From positions 1 to 9,031 of the forward strand of contig DATLTM010000026.1 of the NCBI GenBank assembly GCA_035533615.1: a stretch of 9,031 bases of DNA, read 5' to 3'. Both the position numbers and the translations under genes were made by a program. The notes beneath the pieces are model-generated. The model was not told where the DNA came from and ran no database searches. It worked only from the letters and a program-made list of their open reading frames with translations. Positions 1-4,786 of this stretch are shown one piece after another. Within the stretch, counting starts at the first letter, position 1; each line of letters starts with the position of its first letter. The stretch is from C7867-001 sp035533615. GTDB taxonomy: Bacteria; Patescibacteriota; Minisyncoccia; Phycocordibacterales; Phycocordibacteraceae.

Positions 1-612
1 TTCAGTCTCCCAAGCCAAGTCGAGATCAAGAATCCCGGGCAGCACATTTGCGACCTCTCGGGGAAAGCAGTGCTGGAACTCGAAGCCACCATTGAGCGCG
101 GACTCGGTTACGTTCCGCGCGAGGTGCTCACAAAGGATAAAGTCGATATCGGCACCATTGCCCTTGATGCGACTTTCACGCCCATTCGCCGTGTGAATTA
201 CGAGGTTGAGAATATGCGCGTCGGCGATCGGACCGATTTCAACCGTTTGCGTATTCTCATCGAAACCAATGGAACCATCGCGCCGCGCCAAGCCTTGGAA
301 CAGTCAATCGAGACGATGATCCATCAGCTGAAAGCAGTTATCGGTTTCCAAGAAAATGAAGCGCCCATTTCTGAACGTCCTTCCTCCAAAGTCTCCGCTG
401 GTTCCACTGATGCAGCGAAGGTGAAGATCACCGATCTCGGTCTCTCTCAGCGCATCGTGATCTCGCTTGAGGGTGCGAGCATCAAGAGCGCCGCCGGTCT
501 CGCACGCAAAACGGCGTCTGCACTCAAAGAACTTGACGGTATCGGAGAGAAGGCCGTCGAAGAAATATCTGAGGCGCTTGCCGGATACGGTCTTACGCTT
601 AAGGCCGAATAA
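1..612 (+). CDS. rpoA: DNA-directed RNA polymerase subunit alpha (partial, 5' end outside window)
   Basis: This is the C-terminal 203 residues of the RNA polymerase alpha subunit, which dimerises to nucleate core enzyme assembly and contacts UP-element DNA and activators. The reading frame is open to the left edge, so the GTG at 70 is internal and the true start lies upstream. Residues 1 to about 106 are the end of the N-terminal assembly domain, with the family pattern ERGLGYVP (about 32-39) and ETNGTIAP (about 88-95). A low-complexity linker follows (about 107-140). Residues 142-203 form a complete C-terminal domain with the helix-hairpin-helix signature GIGEKAVEEI (180-189) and the ending GLTLK. 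It heads the rplQ-rplM-rpsI run, with rplQ starting 4 bp after its TAA. This rpoA-rplQ order is standard in bacteria. Identification is secure. Confidence 0.97.
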   Translation, partial: FSLPSQVEIKNPGQHICDLSGKAVLELEATIERGLGYVPREVLTKDKVDIGTIALDATFTPIRRVNYEVENMRVGDRTDFNRLRILIETNGTIAPRQALEQSIETMIHQLKAVIGFQENEAPISERPSSKVSAGSTDAAKVKITDLGLSQRIVISLEGASIKSAAGLARKTASALKELDGIGEKAVEEISEALAGYGLTLKAE

Positions 613-616
613 AACC

Positions 617-970
617 ATGGCGTTTACTAAAAAAGGACACACCTTTCATCGCGAGACCAATCAGCGCCGCGCCCTCATGAAATCGCTCGCTCGCTCGCTT
701 ATTCTGGAAGAGCGCATTTCCACCACGGAGGCTAAGGCTAAGGCGCTTCGTCCGTTTGTGGAGCGGCTCGTCACTTACGCTAAATCGAATACGCTCGCTG
801 ATCGTCGCCTTGCAAAGGCGCGTCTCAATAGCGACGAGGCGGTGCAGAAGCTCTTCGCTACCATCGGCCCGCGATATGCCGGGCGCATAGGTGGCTGTAT
901 CAGAATCGTGAAGCGCGCCGCGCGCGGAAGTAACGATGCCCGAAAACTTGCCTATATCGCGTTTGTCTGA
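617..970 (+). CDS. rplQ: Large ribosomal subunit protein L17
   Basis: This encodes 117-residue ribosomal protein L17, a 50S component near the peptide exit tunnel. The start is ATG 617, because from there the protein aligns with L17 from its first residues (MAFTKKGHTFHRETNQRRAL, comparable to the Escherichia coli start), although the frame is open further upstream. The family block ISTTEAKAKALRPFVERLVT lies near residues 33-52, and the conserved glycine/arginine segment (YAGRIGGCIRIVKRA) and final YIAFV match the L17 C-terminus. It lies 4 bp after rpoA, the usual bacterial order, so co-transcription and translational coupling are likely. No Shine-Dalgarno sequence is visible before the ATG. 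It ends in TGA, which argues against recoding of TGA in this organism. Confidence 0.97.
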   Translation: MAFTKKGHTFHRETNQRRALMKSLARSLILEERISTTEAKAKALRPFVERLVTYAKSNTLADRRLAKARLNSDEAVQKLFATIGPRYAGRIGGCIRIVKRAARGSNDARKLAYIAFV

Positions 971-982
971 TTAAGTAAGAAC

Positions 983-1354
983 ATGACCAGCAACACGAAA
1001 CCGACGGCCACGACATACGTTATCGATGCAACAGATCGTACGCTCGGCCGCGTAGCGAGCGAGGCCGCGCACGCACTTCTTGGGAAGCGTTCGGTACATT
1101 TTGCCAAGAATCAATCCCTGCCAATGACTGTCACAATCAATAACGCGAGTAAGCTCCATATTACCGAGCGTCGCGCAAAAGGTAAGGTCTATACACGCTA
1201 TACCGGCTATCCAGATGGTCTGCACGAAACACGCATGGATGTCATGATCGATAAGAAGGGCATTGCTGTGGTCGTGAAAAAGACGGTGGATGGGATGATT
1301 CCGCGTAACAAGCTACGTGCGCTGCGTATGAAAAATCTCGTCGTCAACGCATAA
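983..1354 (+). CDS. rplM: Large ribosomal subunit protein L13 (short C-terminus)
   Basis: This encodes 123-residue ribosomal protein L13, an early-assembling 50S protein. Recognisable family features are the opening YVIDATDRTLGRVASEAA (about 12-29), the KVYTRYTGYPDG segment in the middle and the VDGMIPRNKLRALRMKNLVV block near the end. E. coli L13 is 142 residues and continues after this block with a conserved tail; here the protein stops almost at once, so about 17-19 residues are missing. The stop is a clean TAA with rpsI following 4 bp later, so this looks like a genuinely short protein rather than a frameshift. The rplM-rpsI pairing is near universal; here it directly follows rpoA-rplQ, whereas in E. 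coli it is a separate operon. No Shine-Dalgarno sequence precedes the ATG. Confidence 0.97.
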   Translation: MTSNTKPTATTYVIDATDRTLGRVASEAAHALLGKRSVHFAKNQSLPMTVTINNASKLHITERRAKGKVYTRYTGYPDGLHETRMDVMIDKKGIAVVVKKTVDGMIPRNKLRALRMKNLVVNA

Positions 1355-1358
1355 TTCT

Positions 1359-1754
1359 ATGGCAACCGAATTTGTCACCGCCGTCGGGCGCCGTAAGACC
1401 GCAATCGCAAGTGTGCGTATTAAGAAAGCCGCGAAAACTGGTCTCATGGTCAACGGCAAGAACCCAAAGGACTATTTCAAGACAGATGAGCGTGTTAAGA
1501 TTGCAGAGGAGGCACTCGCTAGGGCTGAGAGTACCGAGACGTATGCCGTTTCGGCATACGTCTCTGGTGGTGGCATCGCCGCGCAAGCGGGAGCGGTTCG
1601 TCATGCCATCAGCCGTGCCCTTATCAAAGCGGAACCGAACACTCGCAAGGCGCTTAAGGCCGCGACTTTTCTTAAGCGCGATCCGCGTGCTAAGGAACGC
1701 AAGAAGCCAGGGCTTGTTAAAGCCCGTAAGGCCAAGCAATGGTCGAAACGCTAG
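1359..1754 (+). CDS. rpsI: Small ribosomal subunit protein S9
   Basis: This encodes 131-residue ribosomal protein S9, a 30S head protein whose extended C-terminal tail reaches the P-site tRNA. The N-terminal GRRKTAIASVRI, the central VSGGGIAAQAGAVRHAISRAL and the basic tail ending KARKAKQWSKR are all diagnostic. The usual QFSKR ending appears as QWSKR, with the terminal SKR kept. The length between the YF and GGG landmarks equals that of E. coli S9 (29 residues), so nothing is inserted. The start ATG 1359 is 4 bp after the rplM stop, without a Shine-Dalgarno sequence. Unusually, the coding sequence holds a perfect 13-bp hairpin (1536-1564), a perfect 9-bp inverted repeat (1650-1679) and a 6-bp hairpin (1710-1725). 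It is the last gene of the ribosomal run. Confidence 0.97.
   Translation: MATEFVTAVGRRKTAIASVRIKKAAKTGLMVNGKNPKDYFKTDERVKIAEEALARAESTETYAVSAYVSGGGIAAQAGAVRHAISRALIKAEPNTRKALKAATFLKRDPRAKERKKPGLVKARKAKQWSKR
1536..1564 (+). repeat. Perfect 13-bp inverted repeat (hairpin) inside rpsI
   Basis: GAGACGTATGCCG (1536-1548) is followed by TTT (1549-1551) and its exact reverse complement CGGCATACGTCTC (1552-1564). The RNA would fold into an uninterrupted 13-bp stem with a three-base loop. It lies wholly within the codons for ETYAVSAYVS. The repeat is directly visible. A function such as an mRNA stability element, a translational pause or a protein-binding site is not established. It is not a terminator in any obvious way, because no T-run follows. 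Confidence 0.9.
1650..1679 (+). repeat. Perfect 9-bp inverted repeat inside rpsI
   Basis: GCGCTTAAG (1650-1658) and CTTAAGCGC (1671-1679) are exact reverse complements separated by 12 bases. It lies in the basic C-terminal half of S9. Taken alone, a 9-bp repeat at this spacing could occur by chance in a window of this size; it is listed because it follows the much stronger hairpin at 1536-1564. A smaller GGGCTT/AAGCCC hairpin with a four-base loop is at 1710-1725. Confidence 0.5.
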
Positions 1755-1791
1755 AGAGGCAAACTACGTGAACCGAACTCACTCGAAGGAT

Positions 1792-1825
1792 GGAATGAAT
1801 CAACATTCCTCTTGTCAGATTTTTA
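1792..1825 (+). terminator. Weak intrinsic terminator candidate after rpsI
   Basis: GGAATG (1792-1797) and CATTCC (1804-1809) form a 6-bp stem with a 6-nt loop, and a run of five T (1820-1824) follows about ten bases later. The position, 38 bp after the rpsI stop, suits the end of the ribosomal operon. The stem is short and the T-run is not adjacent, so this is a weak candidate. No better terminator is visible between rpsI and grpE. Confidence 0.28.
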
Positions 1826-1828
1826 TTG

Positions 1829-1864
1829 GATAAGCAAAGGTTTGATAGATAAGTCAGGGTTTGA
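1829..1864 (+). repeat. Tandem imperfect 17-nt direct repeat upstream of the grpE promoter
   Basis: GATAAGCAAAGGTTTGA (1829-1845) and GATAAGTCAGGGTTTGA (1848-1864) match at 14 of 17 positions and are offset by 19 bp. The second copy runs into the -35 box of the promoter at 1861-1889. This placement suggests two binding sites for a regulator or a duplicated -35 region, but I recognise no known operator in it, and it is neither CIRCE nor HAIR. Confidence 0.55.
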
Positions 1865-1889
1865 GAAAATTAATATAGCTTTATATAAT
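1861..1889 (+). promoter_or_regulatory. Sigma-70-type promoter P1 upstream of grpE
   Basis: TTGAGA (1861-1866) is 5/6 to the -35 consensus, and after exactly 17 bp comes TATAAT (1884-1889), a perfect -10. Predicted transcription starts near 1896, giving a leader of about 46 nt before the grpE ATG at 1942. An inverted repeat covers almost the whole promoter, so repression by a DNA-binding protein is plausible. By sequence it is the best-matching promoter in the window. Confidence 0.6.
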
Positions 1890-1895
1890 TTTCTC
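1863..1895 (+). promoter_or_regulatory. Inverted repeat overlapping grpE promoter P1 (possible operator)
   Basis: GAGAAAATTA (1863-1872) and TAATTTTCTC (1886-1895) are exact reverse complements. Inside them, after one unpaired A (1873), TATA (1874-1877) pairs with TATA (1882-1885), leaving a four-base centre. The arms span from the -35 box to just past the -10 box of P1, the usual place for a repressor operator. It does not match the CIRCE element (TTAGCACTC-N9-GAGTGCTAA) of HrcA. As RNA it would be an AT-rich hairpin without a following T-run, so a terminator is unlikely. Confidence 0.55.
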
Positions 1896-1906
1896 GCCGT
1901 AGCTCT

Positions 1907-1935
1907 TTGACTCATGGAAGATCTTCGTGCATAGT
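1907..1935 (+). promoter_or_regulatory. Second grpE promoter P2, predicted leaderless
   Basis: TTGACT (1907-1912, 5/6) is followed after 17 bp by CATAGT (1930-1935, 4/6). Six bases then separate the -10 from ATG 1942, so the A of the start codon would be the first transcribed base. The same -10-to-ATG distance recurs before the genes at 5895 and 6444, which supports the reading. The -10 match is imperfect. Confidence 0.45.
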
Positions 1936-1941
1936 GGAAAC

Positions 1942-2484
1942 ATGGATGAACAAGACGATGTTGTCATGGAACCAGAGCACAGCGAAGATATAGAAGAAGG
2001 GAGGCCAGAGGATAAAATCGCCAAAATGCGCGAAGACCTCTCAAGTTGCCGGCAGGAAAAACAGGAATATATGGACGGCTGGCAGAGAGCCAAGGCCGAT
2101 TATGTGAATCTACTGAAACGGGTTGAGGGAGACACCAAAGCGTCGAAATTAAAGGGGAAGATGGAGGCAATTGAAACACTCCTGCCGGCATTTGACGCGC
2201 TGGAGCGCGCGAAGGAGCACGGCGAAGTCCCCGAAGGATTCCTCGCCATTGCCAGACAACTAGAAAGTGCATTCGCCTCGCTTGGGCTTGAAGCGGTCGG
2301 TAGTGTTGGTGAACCGTTCAACCCGGCGTTCCACGAGGCGCTCGGGCAGGACGTATCTGATGACAGAGGGGTCGACGACACGATCACCGTGGTGCTAGAA
2401 AAAGGGTGGAAGATTGGTGAAAGCATTATTCGTCCAGCGAAAGTTCGCGTTGGGCACTTTACACACACAGAGCAAGAAGCGTAA
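1942..2484 (+). CDS. grpE: GrpE nucleotide exchange factor
   Basis: This encodes a 180-residue GrpE, the cytoplasmic dimeric cochaperone that opens the DnaK nucleotide pocket to release ADP. An acidic N-terminal stretch (about 1-25) leads into a long polar helix likely to form the dimer coiled coil (about 25-65), then helices around 72-118. The C-terminal beta domain has the family signature FNPAFHEAL (126-134) and the block GWKIGESIIRPAKVRV (155-170). I chose ATG 1942 over the in-frame GTG at 1927 because the -10 box of P2 overlaps codons of the longer form and ends exactly 6 nt before 1942, and because GrpE N-termini are variable. ATG 1966 is a further alternative. dnaK follows after 25 bp. 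Two candidate promoters and repeats lie upstream, consistent with stress control. Confidence 0.95.
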   Translation: MDEQDDVVMEPEHSEDIEEGRPEDKIAKMREDLSSCRQEKQEYMDGWQRAKADYVNLLKRVEGDTKASKLKGKMEAIETLLPAFDALERAKEHGEVPEGFLAIARQLESAFASLGLEAVGSVGEPFNPAFHEALGQDVSDDRGVDDTITVVLEKGWKIGESIIRPAKVRVGHFTHTEQEA

Positions 2485-2487
2485 AAT
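2458..2487 (+). promoter_or_regulatory. Possible dnaK promoter at the end of grpE
   Basis: TTTACA (2458-2463, 5/6) and TAAAAT (2482-2487, 5/6) are spaced 18 bp and straddle the grpE stop codon. Predicted starts fall near 2494, leaving about 16 nt before the dnaK ATG. The AT-rich sequence before dnaK shows no Shine-Dalgarno sequence. It could be a secondary promoter raising DnaK over GrpE, but AT-rich sequence gives such matches easily. Confidence 0.33.
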
Positions 2488-2509
2488 AAGAATCTAACTT
2501 TAAAAATAT

Positions 2510-4402
2510 ATGGCAAAAATTCTCGGCATAGATTTGGGCACTACTAATTCCGCGATGGCCGTCGTGGAAGGCGGCGAACCACGCGTCCTTGAGAACGCCG
2601 AAGGCGCACGCACGACACCGTCTATTGTTGCGGTCGGGAAGAACGGTGAGCGCATCGTCGGCACGCTCGCCAAGCGCCAATCAGTCACCAATCCACTCAA
2701 CACCATCTTTCAAATCAAGCGCTTTATTGGCCACTCGTTTGACGAACCTGCAGTCCAAAAGGATAAAGCCGCAGTTCCGTTCGAGATACGGAAGGCGGAA
2801 AACGGCGGCATTGAGGTAAAGATGACCGATAAATGGTATCGTCCCGAAGAGATCTCTGCGATGATACTCGGTAAGCTTAAGGTCGATGCCGAGGCAAGGC
2901 TTGGGGAGAAAATTACTGAAGCGGTCATAACCGTTCCCGCCTATTTCAACGACGATCAGAGGAGTGCGACGAAAGCCGCAGGACAAATTGCTGGACTTGA
3001 TGTGAAGCGTATCATCAACGAGCCGACAGCCGCCGCGCTTGCTTACGGATTTAACAAGAAGAAAGATGAAAAGATAGCGGTCTTCGACTTTGGCGGCGGG
3101 ACTTTTGACATTAGTGTGCTTGAGGTTGGTGGTGACGTTATTGAAGTGAAGTCGACCGACGGCGATGCGCACTTGGGCGGTAAGGACGTCGATCAGAAGA
3201 TTATCAACTGGCTTGCGGACGAATTTAAAAAAGAAAGTGGTATCGATGTACGTTCCGACGCGCTCGCTCGCCAGCGCCTGGACGAGGCCGCCGAAAAGGC
3301 CAAGATAGAACTCTCAAGTGCAATGGAGACGGAAATCAATATTCCATTCCTCACTAGTGATGCTTCCGGCCCGCGCCATCTGCTTATCAAGATGAGCCGC
3401 GCGAAACTCGAGGAGCTATCGGAAGAATTTATTCAAAGGGCGATGGACATTACCAGGCGTGCAATGGAAGCGTCGCCCTTCAAGGTCCCCGACATTAACG
3501 AAGTTATCCTTGTGGGTGGCCAAACACGTATGCCAAAAATCCAGGCTGAGGTCGAGAAATTCTTCGGCAAGAAACCGAACATGACGGTGAATCCCGATGA
3601 AGTTGTTGCTATCGGCGCGGCTATCCAGGCCGGCATTCTACAAGGCGACGTGAAGGATATCCTTCTCGTGGATGTTATTCCGCTTTCGCTTGCGATAGAG
3701 ACTATGGGTGGTGTTGCGACTAAGCTCATCGATCGCAACACGGCGATACCAACCTCTCGGTCGCAGACTTTCTCCACTGCCGCCGACAATCAGCCGTCGG
3801 TCGAGATTCATATCACTCAGGGCGAGCGCGCAATGAGTGCCGACAACAAATCGCTTGGTAAGTTTATGTTGGATGGCATTCCGCCCGCGCCGCGCGGTAT
3901 GCCGCAGGTAGAAGTCACGTTTGATGTGGATGCCTCCGGCATTCTGACGGTAAAAGCAAAAGAAAAGACAACAGGGAAGGAGCAGAGCATCCGCATCGAA
4001 GGTTCTACTGGTCTTTCCAAAGATGACATCGCAAAGATGCAGGCGGACGCGGAGGCGAACGCGGCCGACGACGAGAAGCGGAAAGTCCTCGTAGAAACAC
4101 GCAACATTGCTGATCAGGCCGTCTACGCTGGCGAGAAGGCAATAAAAGAACATGGGGAAAAAGCGGGTGCCGAAGTCGTGAAAGAGGTGCAAGATAAAAT
4201 TGATGCGCTGAAAACTGCACGGGCAAGCGAGGATATAGCGCTCATTAAGACTGCGACAGAGACACTCTCGTCCGTACTCATGAAGATTGGCGAGGCGATG
4301 GCAAAACAGGCACCGACCCCTCCGGCGCCAGATGTTGACGGGACTCCTCCTCCATCTGAATCCGCTGGTCCCACCGACGCCGAGTTCAAGGAAAAGCCGT
4401 AA
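2510..4402 (+). CDS. dnaK: Hsp70 chaperone DnaK
   Basis: This encodes a 630-residue DnaK, the ATP-dependent cytoplasmic Hsp70 that binds exposed hydrophobic segments of client proteins. The nucleotide-binding domain (about 1-385) shows GIDLGTTNS (6-14), NEPTAAALAYG (160-170), DFGGGTFD (183-190) and ILVGGQTRMP (about 343-352). The hydrophobic interdomain linker VKDILLVDVIPLSL follows at about 391-404, then the substrate-binding beta domain (GERAMSADNKSLGKF, DVDASGILTVKAKEKTTGK) and the helical lid to about 600. A proline-rich, disordered tail ends DAEFKEKP, close to the usual bacterial DnaK end. Length is normal and all motifs look intact. It sits 25 bp after grpE, with dnaJ 385 bp further on, so the three partners of the folding cycle are together. 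A promoter candidate lies at the grpE end. Confidence 0.98.
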   Translation: MAKILGIDLGTTNSAMAVVEGGEPRVLENAEGARTTPSIVAVGKNGERIVGTLAKRQSVTNPLNTIFQIKRFIGHSFDEPAVQKDKAAVPFEIRKAENGGIEVKMTDKWYRPEEISAMILGKLKVDAEARLGEKITEAVITVPAYFNDDQRSATKAAGQIAGLDVKRIINEPTAAALAYGFNKKKDEKIAVFDFGGGTFDISVLEVGGDVIEVKSTDGDAHLGGKDVDQKIINWLADEFKKESGIDVRSDALARQRLDEAAEKAKIELSSAMETEINIPFLTSDASGPRHLLIKMSRAKLEELSEEFIQRAMDITRRAMEASPFKVPDINEVILVGGQTRMPKIQAEVEKFFGKKPNMTVNPDEVVAIGAAIQAGILQGDVKDILLVDVIPLSLAIETMGGVATKLIDRNTAIPTSRSQTFSTAADNQPSVEIHITQGERAMSADNKSLGKFMLDGIPPAPRGMPQVEVTFDVDASGILTVKAKEKTTGKEQSIRIEGSTGLSKDDIAKMQADAEANAADDEKRKVLVETRNIADQAVYAGEKAIKEHGEKAGAEVVKEVQDKIDALKTARASEDIALIKTATETLSSVLMKIGEAMAKQAPTPPAPDVDGTPPPSESAGPTDAEFKEKP

Positions 4403-4447
4403 AAATTGGTTCCAGCGATCTCTTTTGTTACGAAGGTGGTTGTTTTC

Positions 4448-4465
4448 TATCCCACATATGGGATA
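4448..4465 (+). promoter_or_regulatory. 7-bp inverted repeat, possible operator before the small membrane gene
   Basis: TATCCCA (4448-4454) and TGGGATA (4459-4465) are exact reverse complements around a CATA centre. The repeat lies just upstream of the -10 box at 4478, across the position where a -35 element would be expected and where none is seen. That placement suits a regulator site, but the repeat is short and no family is recognised. Confidence 0.35.
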
Positions 4466-4477
4466 ATAACGTCTGGG

Positions 4478-4483
4478 TATACT
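4478..4483 (+). promoter_or_regulatory. -10 box for the small membrane-protein gene
   Basis: TATACT is 5/6 to consensus and would start transcription near 4490, giving a leader of about 28 nt before ATG 4518. No convincing -35 is present. Unlike the other -10 boxes here, this one serves a gene with a leader and a clear Shine-Dalgarno sequence (GGAG at 4508-4511, six bases before ATG). Confidence 0.42.
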
Positions 4484-4517
4484 CACAACGTATGCATTGC
4501 TCACTTTGGAGAGCGAA

Positions 4518-4712
4518 ATGGAAGACAAAAGCCCGCCATTTCTAATTGAGTTGTGGAGAGATCGACACTTGTGGGCAGCATTTCTGTACTCTCTCACGGG
4601 AATGTTACTGTTGGTATTTAGAGTCGGAGTCGGCATCGGAGCCCTCCTGTTCGCTCTTGGTGTTGCAAGCGCGTTGACGCATGAGAAAAATAAAACAGGC
4701 GAGAGAAATTAA
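4518..4712 (+). CDS. Small two-helix membrane protein of unknown function
   Basis: I do not recognise this 64-residue protein. It has a charged, soluble N-terminus (MEDKSPPFLIELWRDRH), then two closely spaced hydrophobic segments, about 18-34 (LWAAFLYSLTGMLLLVF) and 36-54 (rich in V, G, A and L), separated by one arginine, and a short charged tail. This is a helical hairpin or two-pass inner-membrane protein. The start is ATG 4518 because GGAG lies six bases upstream, the only good Shine-Dalgarno sequence in the window; an upstream in-frame TTG at 4497 would lack one. It lies between dnaK and dnaJ, with its own -10 box (4478) and a palindrome before it, so a link to stress or to the chaperones is possible but only by position. 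A generic resemblance to small AtpZ-like two-helix proteins exists but is not supported by motifs. Confidence 0.7.
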   Translation: MEDKSPPFLIELWRDRHLWAAFLYSLTGMLLLVFRVGVGIGALLFALGVASALTHEKNKTGERN

Positions 4713-4714
4713 GA

Positions 4715-4749
4715 GGTGGCAGGATGGAATAATCTTTCGGCCGCCTTTT
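4715..4749 (+). terminator. Weak terminator candidate before dnaJ
   Basis: GGTGGC (4715-4720) can pair with GCCGCC (4740-4745), including one G-T wobble, and is followed directly by TTTT (4746-4749). The 19-base loop is long. The position just after the small membrane gene stop and before the dnaJ promoter makes sense, but the structure is marginal. Confidence 0.22.
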
Positions 4750-4777
4750 GCATTTTCAAAACGACTCGGTGTATAGT
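4748..4777 (+). promoter_or_regulatory. dnaJ promoter, predicted near-leaderless
   Basis: TATAGT (4772-4777, 5/6) lies nine bases before ATG 4787; the start point would fall about 2-3 nt before the ATG. A poor -35 (TTGCAT, 4748-4753) is 18 bp upstream. No Shine-Dalgarno sequence is present between the box and the ATG, and there is little room for one. Confidence 0.5.
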
Positions 4778-4786
4778 ATCCGTATC

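Noticed and set aside
1863..1895. CIRCE heat-shock element
   Set aside because: The inverted repeat has arms GAGAAAATTA/TAATTTTCTC with 13 bases between them, unlike CIRCE arms TTAGCACTC/GAGTGCTAA with 9 between.
1863..1900. Hairpin before grpE as an intrinsic terminator
   Set aside because: The stem is AT-rich and followed by GCCG rather than a T-run; its overlap with a near-consensus promoter makes an operator more likely.
1927..1941. GTG 1927 as the grpE start
   Set aside because: The five extra codons overlap the -10 box of the likely promoter, there is no Shine-Dalgarno sequence, and ATG 1942 sits at the distance seen for other genes in the window.
4492..4545. A 17-codon ORF (ATG 4492) eight bases after TATACT, as a leaderless upstream peptide
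   Set aside because: It fits the -10/ATG spacing loosely, but the overlapping gene at 4518 has a good Shine-Dalgarno sequence and a plausible membrane protein; a short ORF like this can be chance.
3638..4636. A 332-codon open frame on the minus strand across the end of dnaK
   Set aside because: It is antisense to a well-conserved dnaK. Its protein is rich in Arg, Cys and His with no recognisable domain, as expected from the complement of GC-biased coding sequence.
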